Shown here piece after piece: positions 55,861-64,000 of a DNA stretch of 64,000 bases (positions are counted from its first letter, which is position 1; every line of letters starts with the position of its first letter). The notes beneath the pieces were generated by a model, which did not search any database, was not told the origin of the DNA, and worked only from the letters and a program-made list of their open reading frames with translations. Source of the DNA: Ctenosaura bakeri (taxonomy: Eukaryota > Chordata > Lepidosauria > Squamata > Iguanidae); assembly GCA_948474755.1 (NCBI GenBank), contig CAOLHI010000389.1:186001-250000 (forward strand). The letters are read 5' to 3'. The position numbers and the translations under genes were made by a program.

Positions 55861-56689
55861 AACATTTTTGTAATTAATATAGTTGCTGTTATTTTAAATT
55901 TATATTTAAAGTTGTACCTGTAAATAAATAGCCCAATAATAATTTTATGGCATGTGTTTTCTATGTTACTTATCACTGTAGACAATTCAAGCCAAGTTGG
56001 TATTTATAAAGATAAACTGTAACATTTATTAAGATAACAATAGAAATAAAGGGACATGTGAGAGTTCTTATTCAGTTCAATGTTGATACATTTATTCAAT
56101 ACACAGCCAGTACTAACAGTTAACGCACTGCTCAGAAACAGATCAATCATGTCTTTAGATTTTCACAAAAGGGACAATTATCATACAACAGTACTTTGGC
56201 TAAACTTCCACCAAAGGCTTAATCCTCAGTCTGGATCACACTCTCTGATGAGATCCTACTATGTCTTAATTACTCTTCTTCTTCTTACTAGGCTTACACT
56301 GAGAATAAACCTCCCAATACAGCCACACTCTCTGGCTGACAAAGGGATTTTATTCCCTAGTCCTTGCGAGGCCCTCACTGAAGGTGTATACCCACAAGTA
56401 CTTTGCTTTATATTTGTATAAATTTTTCTTGCAGCCATAAGGCCCTCTCACACACTAGTAGGCTACCCCTGGTTGCCTAACTGGTTGCTTTCAAGCTTCA
56501 CTGGCAGTCCAAATAGCCCCCCCCCAGAAATTTGTCACACTAGGTTTTGTTTTTGTTTTTTTAACTGTTATTTTTTGTTCTACTTTGTGTGTATGTGCTT
56601 CAGGTTACCTGTCGACTTACGGCAACCCCATGAATTTTACATTGTTTCTTAGGCAAGAAATACTCAAAAGTTGTTTTAACTTACCATAT

Positions 56690-57088
56690 ATGCTCATGTA
56701 TAAATCAACCTTATGTGTAAGTCGAGGGCAGGTTTGAGGGTGAAAATTATGGATTTTGATATGACCCATGGATATGTCAAGGGTCATTTCCCAGAGCAGG
56801 GAAAGCACCAACTTTGCCTCAGGGGGCCAGCCACTATTGGCTGCCACCCTTTTCCTGCTCAGGCATTCAAAATGACAAGAAGTGCTGTGGTTGGTGCTTA
56901 TTTTAGGTTTGTCCAGGATGGACTAAACTCTTGCCTTTCACCGTTCTACTCAGAGAAGGACATGACTCCATTTTTGATAAGAGTTAAGGTACAATACCTA
57001 CATTGACCTGTGGATAAGTTGACCCAGGTTTTTTGGGTTGATTTTTTTTACTAAAATTTCCAGACTTATGCATGAGTACATGCAGGTG
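56690..57088. mobile_element. DNA transposon MITE (TATAAGTCGA family)
   Basis: Left: 'accatatatgctcatgtataaatcaacc...aagtcgagg'. Right: 'gtggataagttgacccagg ... cagacttatgcatgagtacatgcagg'. The two ends are inverted relatives of each other, of the amniote type ATAYACTCGWGTATAAGYCGACC. The interior is non-coding and slightly GC-rich. Confidence 0.5.
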
Positions 57089-59229
57089 TTTTTTTGTTTT
57101 TTGTTTTGCTATATTTCCTGAAAGACCAAATCAAGTTAGATTCTTGCAAAATAAATAGGGAGAACACTGCCTGCAAAACCTTGTGTCTTGAATTCCGTAA
57201 GGAATTCTCAATCTATGGCTCCCCATAGACGCTGTCTCCTCTAACCTTCTGTACAGAGATCCCCATGTCCATAGTTGACCAACAGGATTGTAGGTCACGA
57301 AATGGGAGACAAACATTCCCAAAGAGTTTAGTAAATAACATAATATCCTCCAGCTAGTTTATGGTTGCTTATAGTTGGCATACACATACCAATCAGATCT
57401 AAATCCCCATTATCCCTGGTTCTCCCCCCACCATGTTTTACAATCAAACATTTGATGCCTTGTTGATTCTGAAGTACTTGTTGATGGGATCATATTAGTG
57501 TTGAAATTGTTTCTGTAAGAAGTTGTTTTCTGAGTTAGTCTAAGGCAGTTTGGCATTGTTCCCTGGCTGTATTTTCCATCATTATTTGGATTAATTATGG
57601 CCCATAGCCTAATGGCAATTTCTGCCTTGTTTCAGAACATTCTGTATGATTAACCCTTTCTTCTATAATACTGTATAAATATATTAAAGCATCATTTGTG
57701 TCCTGAAAGTTAACATTTATGCTAAAGCAGACAGATTTTTACTGCTGTTTCATTTAGATTATGAACGAAACCATGTGTTACAGTTGTGTGTAGTCATAGG
57801 CTAGAGATCCCTTTCTCTTGCAGAGATAATGCACTGCAAGATACAGTCTCTTATAGCAGAGAAAGGACAGACAGGAATGACATATTTAATGTTCCATCTG
57901 TGTTCCCCAAATCCATCCAAGTTTTTTCCTGTTTCAGTATCAGAAGTAAATGCCTGGTTGCTGAGAGAATGCAAAGTGGAGAAGCTTCCTTAATGTACTG
58001 ATGCCAGCCTTTCCAAAAGCAACTGGTTGGTCACTATGTGTACAGAATGCTGGATTAGATATGTATCCAGTTGTTACTGAGATCCAGAATGGCTCTTCTT
58101 ATGTTCTCAGGGTCCCAAATCCATATTTGTGAGATAATCATAGGTCTGAACACTGAAAAAGGTAAATCAGGTAAAAGTACCTGGTTTGAGGAGTTGTAGG
58201 GGAAAAACAGCTAAGAGAGGTAGAATTAAGAATATCATTTGCTTCTGGATGCAATGATGAAAGTGCTGTTGGAACAGGTAGCTAGACCAATGGTATTTAG
58301 GGTTTGTTACCCTGACTTCTGGGGTCCCTTGGGGGACACCTCAATGTGCTCCAAATAATGGGGAATGGGAATTAGCAAGAGCACACGCTATAGCAATGCA
58401 AGAGGCAGGGCAACTTAGCAAGATCTTGAACCCAATGTTTATGGGGTCAGGCCGAGTCACAAACCAGGCAGAAGTAAATTAGAATTGTTTGCTTTATTAA
58501 AAAGACAGTCAATGCGCACGTATGCACTCACTCACACAGACCTATGAAAGGTAAAGGTAGGAAATGTGATAGGAGATTTTGAGAAGGATTTTTCTGGGGA
58601 AATACTACACCTTATCCTGTAGCCCGGGTAGCCAGAAGAAAGTCAGTTGGAGCAGAGATTCTCAGCACGTGGAAGCTGAGGGGAAGGCTCGGCAAACGGA
58701 GCAGCAGCAAGGTGGGATGGAAGCCAGGAGCGATCCGAAGAAGCACTCAAAATCAGGGGGTCTTATAGGGAGAAATGTGCCTGTAGGCTAGTCTGTTCCC
58801 TGGGAAAACAATAGGTTTCGGATCAGAGACAAAGCCTCCGAAAGGTCAGTACTTAAGATGATTGAATTTTGACGGAGTTGTCAATAGCGTAGACAGTATG
58901 CAAATAGGGAGTGCTTGACAGTTGGCTATTCGCAAGCGCTAATCTCGTCAAGCTGGCGGTTCAGGGCAGAGAATCTTTTGTATGCTGCATGCATACGTAA
59001 TGTAGTTTCAAATTGTACTTGCCTGGGGGTCTCCTGAAGCTGTGTGCTGGCAAATTACTGGTCTGCCTGGATTTATCTTTGCATTTTTCAGCTAGTTCAG
59101 CCGTGTCTGTGTGGGTGCTTGTCTGGGGGCCTTGCAAGCACATGGAGAGGAACAGTTTGGAATGGCCAGTCTCTTGATATTAAATTATATTTTGTAGACC
59201 TCGGGCTCGGACTATAAACTACAGTAACA

Positions 59230-59409
59230 GGTTGCTGGAGTGAAACTAGAGCAGGGTCCTGTACTTTTAATGGTTGTTGAGAACAGAGTTTCAGCAGGTG
59301 TTGTTTTGCCATTCAACCAGATAACAAGCAACACCTGGTGAAAATCTTTCTTCTACACAACCATTAAATGCATGAGAGCCTTCTCCAGTTTTCACTCTGG
59401 CAACCCTAG
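59230..59409. mobile_element. Palindromic MITE, family B copy 3
   Basis: Begins GGTTGCTGGAGTGAAACTAG and ends TTTTCACTCTGGCAACCCTA, with inner arms 'gagtttcagcaggtgttg' and 'caacacctggtgaaaatc'. It is related to 4895-5066 and 33719-33889. Confidence 0.65.
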
Positions 59410-60129
59410 CTATGGACTATTGTAATTTTTATGAAAACCCATTATGTTTGTGACATTTTACCAAAAGGCAACCAAAAAACCCCATATCTTTACCCTTAGG
59501 CACTTACAATCTGATATTTGATGCAGGAGACACAATAGGATGGGAGGGTCCATAGCCAAGGCCAGTGGGAGTTATGGTCTAACAGAATCTGAAGGACCAC
59601 AGGCTGCCCACCCTACTGTGTTGTTCCAAATTGTATATGTACACAAACAGAAACAATGTAACAGCTTCCTATTTTTTAGATCCATTGGAGAAGCATGTTG
59701 GCTAGTGAGGGTAGTACCAATGTCCATTCAAATGTTTTGTGAAGTGCTATTTTTGTTATTACAATGAAAAACCCATATAGCTTCTTTAAAAAAACAAAAA
59801 ACAAAAACTCTCTTCCCTGACCATGGCAATGCTCTTCTATATTTTGCAACCTGTATGGTTACATTTTGTCAAGAAACAAAAGTGGGGGGGATCATTCCGA
59901 ACAAACAAAAGGCAACTTAGTTTGTCGCATGTAGATGGGTCCTTTTCATTTATCTGTGAGGTTTCTGAAAGTGGAACAGCATTTTAAAATGAACAAATGC
60001 TACATTAGAGCTAAAATGAGTTATTATTTGAGCTGGGATTAAAGGCATTTTCAGTTAACAATACCACTTGAAACAAGCCAAAACAAGAAGAAGGAGAAAA
60101 ATAAAGGAAGAAGTAGAAGGCTTTGTAGT

Positions 60130-60573
60130 GTGTTAAATTTGAAAGGAACATTGCACAGCTTTGGTCCGTTTAATGGTAATGAGGACACAGCTGTTACATC
60201 CTTCAAGCCAATAATTTTCAAGGATGTTTCTCCAGGACTGGCTTTCGTCCACCATAATGTCTTTGCTTTTAAAGAAACCCCAAATTCACATTGCCTAGAG
60301 AAGAATAACTGTAGCTTTATGAGGATTGCACTAGGAGCACATCTGGCTGAGGAACAGACCCCAAAATTGAATGAAATTTGGAAAGCAATTTATTTTATCT
60401 GGATAAACTGTCTGACTTCACACAGGGCCAAAAATCACATTGCCTTGGCCAAACAAGAATGGGCAGCCTTCTTTTTTTCAGAGCTAATCAAGACTTTCCC
60501 TGAGGCAACTGGCAAAGATGGTGTGATCACAGAAATCAATGAAAGATTCACCTTTTCCAACATAATTCTTTAA
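60130..60573 (+). other. Unassigned 147-codon open frame
   Basis: A single uninterrupted plus-strand frame inside intron 4 encodes a 147-residue peptide of ordinary composition. It includes 'FKPIIFKDVSPGLAFVHHNV', 'RIALGAHLAEEQTPKLNEIW' and 'SELIKTFPEATGKDG'. It is the longest frame in the window outside transposon sequence, apart from minus-strand frames that cross MITEs. The middle part is somewhat amphipathic, with no signal peptide or known motif. It could be chance, a decayed transposon gene or part of an unannotated exon. I do not recognise a family. Confidence 0.2.
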
Positions 60574-61724
60574 AATCCCCATCACTCTGCTGCTAGAGGA
60601 CAATTGCTGGCAACATCTGGGGACTATTTGTTGCCACAAAAATGTTAGCTAGTTTTGAAAGAACAGTATTACTATCATTTTGATATTTAGTTGAACAATA
60701 TATCAAATACTTACAAAATACAGTGTGTAGTTTGTGATTCAAGAATTTATAATTCAAGTAAACTAAGCTTCAGGACTAATGAACTGGAGGGATACAGGGC
60801 ACACAAAGAAGCTGAAATGGACAATTTGAGACTAGCTCAAGTTGCACCCAAACAATAGCTTTTATTGGGAAGCCTGGCTAAAGTCAACACTATGGAATAG
60901 CGTCTACAGTTCTAGATACCTCATGTGGAATAATATGTGCAGCTGTGGTCACCTTATATCTTAAAAAGAATATCAGATGCAGAAAAAGGTGGAGAAACCA
61001 AGAGATTAAAATACCTTTAAAAACTAAGGTGCTAATGAAGTGCCTTTGAAGCTGGCTGAGTCCTGAGTTGGCTTTGCTCACTGTTCCCCTTCCCAGGTGC
61101 CAAATGTACCATCAAACCTCAGCACTGTCACTTTCCTGTCCCTCTCTGTTCTCAGGTTCAAAAGAGGTCCTGTTGTCGAGATACAGTGATTTTTTCAGGA
61201 TGAGTTTTGGCCTACAATACCAGTAATGAGAGAGATCCTGAAACTGGTATCAGGTTTCTAGCCAGAGACCTGAGAAAGACTTCTGTGCCTCATGCAGTCA
61301 ACAGATTTGTAGGTGCAATGTGCTCCTAACTATCATTCTTTGTTAGCCACATCATTACCTGTTCCATAACTGTTTGCTATGAAGCTGGCAAAGGCACAGA
61401 AGCCTGCCAGGAACAACTGGTTTAACTACATTATGTAACAACTGAGAGTGGCCTGGTCATTGCTGCTCATCTTCATGTTGGTTTCCATTGTTGCCTCCAT
61501 GGAACAACGTGTGAGAGAACATCCTGTACGAGTGGGAGAGTGGCAAGAGTGCAAAGCATGGGGCCCGTAGGGAAAGTAGCAAGCCATTGTTAGCAGGTAC
61601 AATACGGAATGAAGAGACACACAACAGATGAAATACTGATTGTGCATATTGAGATCCTTTTCTGTTTTACTTGTAAATGCACACGATCCCAGATTGCACC
61701 TCCTTCTCTAGGGGGATATATAAA

Positions 61725-61870
61725 CCATTTATTCATTTATTTATTAGCTTTATATCCCATCTTTTTTCCGAAATGAGATTGAAGGCAGCTTACAACACCC
61801 TTCAAAATATTATGTTATAATAATCATTGTAAAGACCTAACAATAAAGATAAAAGTCCAGCACAAACATC
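61725..61870 (-). repeat. Antisense interspersed repeat fragment
   Basis: 'atttattcatttatttattagctttatatcccatc' and 'gaaatgagattgaaggcagcttacaacacc' are the antisense of the repeat tail seen at 7325. Confidence 0.6.
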
Positions 61871-62132
61871 TCATTGAAAACTTTTTCCATGTAAAGGAGA
61901 AAAGTTGAAAGGTGACTATATGGCCTAAATCATAGAAATGTAAATGAGGTACATATATGTTAAGGAAAAGACTGCTTAGACATAGAAAATGTTGTAAGAT
62001 TCTGTTGATTTCAAGTTAAGTTAAACATGTACAAAACATTCTGAGCCATGTTCCAAAACATCTTGATATGTTCTACGGATATGATAACCGCCTAAACCAC
62101 TGAAATAAGGTATGAAGAACAAGTTTGATGTA

Positions 62133-62291
62133 TAGTGCATCTGCTGTGTAAAACAAAAAATGTGAGTGTAGTCAATGGATGCAATGTGAATACTCCTGCT
62201 CCTGTGTGCTCGTTGTGTCTATTTACCATAATGGGAGTGATGCAAGCCTGCTTTCATGTGTATGGAAGTTATGCCAAAAGAAGATACACTG
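62133..62291. mobile_element. Mariner-like MITE, family A copy 2
   Basis: Matches 3064-3262 ('tgtagtcaatggatgcaatgtg', 'tgtctatttaccataatgggagtgatgc', 'gtgtatggaagttatgcc'), with a gap of about 40 bp near the left end. TA follows the right end (62292-62293). Confidence 0.6.
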
Positions 62292-63089
62292 TACATAGTT
62301 CGGGAACAGTACTTGGTCCTTACTGGTGAGTTTGTATCTTTGTTATTGCTTTCTGTTGCTCAACTGCTTCCACTGATGGTTTTTGTAAAAATTCTATACA
62401 GTATAAAGTTGGTTTAATTGCTTATTTGGGTTGAACACTGCTCTACCAAGCCAGAGTCCACCCAGCACTCTGTCATAAAAAAACCCTACTGAATTCAGAC
62501 TCCATTCATGAACCTTTAAGACTTTAATGAAAATCCTCTTCATCATGACATATTACTTTTCAAATGCCTGTTTTAAAATAAAAGATCTTTACTTACCAGT
62601 GAAAAAGGAGCAGAAAGGTGGCCACTCACCAGGAAACCAGCAGTTTTGGATCCAGGAGACTAAAAAGTAATCTTCTAACCTAACCTGCCTACAGAATCCT
62701 CTGTTTTGGAGCTTTCTCACTGTTTTACCACCAGATGAAGAAACATTGGTAGATTCAAGAGACAGGCAGGGACATGTCAACAAATCACCCTAACCCCCTC
62801 TAGCCATCAATAGGCAGGTAAGAGGGCTACGACTGCACAGCTAACACTTATTAGGTACATCCAGGATGATTGAAAAGTCCTAGATTTTGTTCCTGTCCTT
62901 TCCAGTCTTATTCTGGGTTGAAATAATCTGGCCTGGGAAACTGGTATAAAAAGTCTCTGATCATACAGGGAGCTGACAGAAAATATTCTGGGATAAACAA
63001 AGTGTATATGCTCATTCATCATAGAACATTGACTGACTTGGAGCAAGGGTGAACAGAATACTGAGAGGATGGAAAAAGAATCAGTCACA

Positions 63090-63265
63090 TAGTGATGTGG
63101 GGGCGGAGGAGACGATTCCCCCTGGGCGGCAATGTTTTTGAGGTGTCCCAGCCCATAACATGCCCCCGCATACAGTGGCCATGCCCCCATGTACCGTGGC
63201 CAGTGGCCACACCCCCACGCAATAGCCCCCCTCTTCCTGCCCCCTCTCCACACACTCCAAGCTCT
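63090..63265 (-). repeat. GC-rich C-run segment
   Basis: A patch much richer in GC than its surroundings with repeated 'atgccccc' and 'gtggcca' units: catgcccccgcatac, 'catgcccccatgtaccgtggcc', 'ccacacccccacgc'. Several overlapping frames are open because of this composition. It is probably part of a repeat; nothing coding is recognised. Confidence 0.4.
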
Positions 63266-64000
63266 GCCACTGAAAAGAATATCCTGAATGGAATGGAAGT
63301 AAGTATTCTGAAAAAAGCTGTTGCTGAAGAGAGCACTCCACACTGCTGCATGTCTCATAAAACATGTCATGCTATTGATTGATCTGCTTCATATTCAAAT
63401 ATCATATTAGTAATTCATTTTCACACACCCATATTTTCCCTCCATTTTGTTCACAGTTGTTACTACTAAGAAAACTGTCTATGATATTTTGATAATTATT
63501 TTGTATTCTCATCATTCCTTGATGACATTTCCTGCAATGAATAGCAAAAGTTTTGCTCCTGTTGTGAAAAGATAGAGCTGCCTTTCTTTTGATTTGTTTG
63601 CAGTTTATTTTTTTTTTATATATAGATTTCAGGATATCCAAATAAATGCAGATTTAAAACACAACAGATGCTACATTATAAGGGTGAAGACAGATGTAAT
63701 ATTTTTAAGAGCAGTGGAAACAATTTAAAAGTGATCCCATATGCATTCAATATTTTGTTGGCCTTCCAAAAGGTTTGGAAGAAAGTCTTTAATGACTCAG
63801 TTCAAATGTGCCATCAAGAAGTTCATGCATTAGTGGGAATGTAAACTGATCACCATTTGGAGAAATTGGCTAGCTGTTTTGTTTCTTTCCACTAAAGATT
63901 TCTCCAAGCTTCCTAGAATGGAGAGCAACATCCCTGCTGGATTAAGCTTTACTTTTTTGTTTCTGCTGTGGCTTACCAGATAGACCTGGGAACAAAATAA

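Larger units (their letters stand above)
34489..64000 (+). other. FBLN5 intron 4 (continues past the window)
   Basis: At least 29.5 kb of intron, judged by the absence of the next EGF exon (expected to start with a D-V/I-D-E-C-type motif and a consensus acceptor in phase 1). I looked for it by eye on the plus strand and did not find it. The intron is filled with repeats listed separately. Stretches with nothing recognised include 35000-36830, 36900-38800, 40730-41690, 48300-49190, 49310-50730, 55000-55350, 57100-59220 and 60580-61720. Confidence 0.6.

Noticed and set aside
62807..63370. 187-codon minus-strand open frame
   Set aside because: Its later part lies in a GC-rich repetitive patch with several open frames at once, and no domain is visible.
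34489..64000. Further FBLN5 EGF exons
   Set aside because: No plus-strand segment with a D-x-D-E-C start, six cysteines and consensus splice sites was found by eye; a very diverged or short exon could be missed.
1..64000. CRISPR arrays, operons or bacterial defence systems
   Set aside because: The window is vertebrate nuclear DNA. Tandem repeats seen are microsatellites, the 22-bp LTR units and a 61-bp duplication; none has spacer structure.

Overview
This is a stretch of vertebrate nuclear DNA, most likely from a squamate reptile (a lizard). It is AT-rich. It carries CR1 retrotransposons ending in ATTCTATG octamers, an old L1, tRNA-derived SINEs ending in GGCACAYRRCAACAACAA-like tails, an RTE/BovB-like LINE piece, a Ty1/copia element and many small palindromic DNA transposons. 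Copia elements occur in fish, amphibians and reptiles but not in mammals or birds, which fits a squamate. The species call is inference.

Only one host gene is recognised: the 5' part of FBLN5 (fibulin-5) on the plus strand. Four small exons join in frame with matching splice phases: exon 1 with the start codon (CDS 17808-17824), exon 2 with the signal-peptide core (26498-26552), exon 3 (31085-31136) and exon 4 with the first, atypical calcium-binding EGF domain, its RGD motif and its proline/tyrosine-rich insert (34240-34488). Introns 1-3 are about 8.7, 4.5 and 3.1 kb. Intron 4 runs from 34489 past the window end; I found no further EGF exon in it. Fibulin-5 is a secreted elastic-fibre assembly protein.

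Layout: 1-17.7 kb is upstream intergenic DNA with repeats, including a nested L1/CR1/LTR block (11.4-14.8 kb), an LTR-like sequence (15.5-16.05 kb) and a pyrimidine tract just upstream of exon 1. 17.8-34.5 kb holds the four FBLN5 exons, a 2.4-kb CR1 copy (23.1-25.5 kb) and several DNA-transposon MITEs. 34.5-64 kb is intron 4 with minus-strand CR1 and RTE pieces, many MITEs, and the youngest element in the window: a copia LTR retrotransposon at 44530-48291. Its two 547-bp LTRs look identical base for base, and it has a perfect 5-bp target duplication, a 33-nt primer binding site matching initiator methionine tRNA, and a long reverse transcriptase/RNase H frame. It lacks gag, protease and the start of integrase.

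I see no operon, CRISPR array, prokaryotic system or new host gene. The most interesting items are the fresh but deleted copia copy with its unusually long primer site, a hAT-like MITE family with subterminal ACTTGA arrays, a mosaic L1 with an antisense patch, and several hairpin MITE families. All comparisons were made by eye; boundaries of old repeats are approximate.
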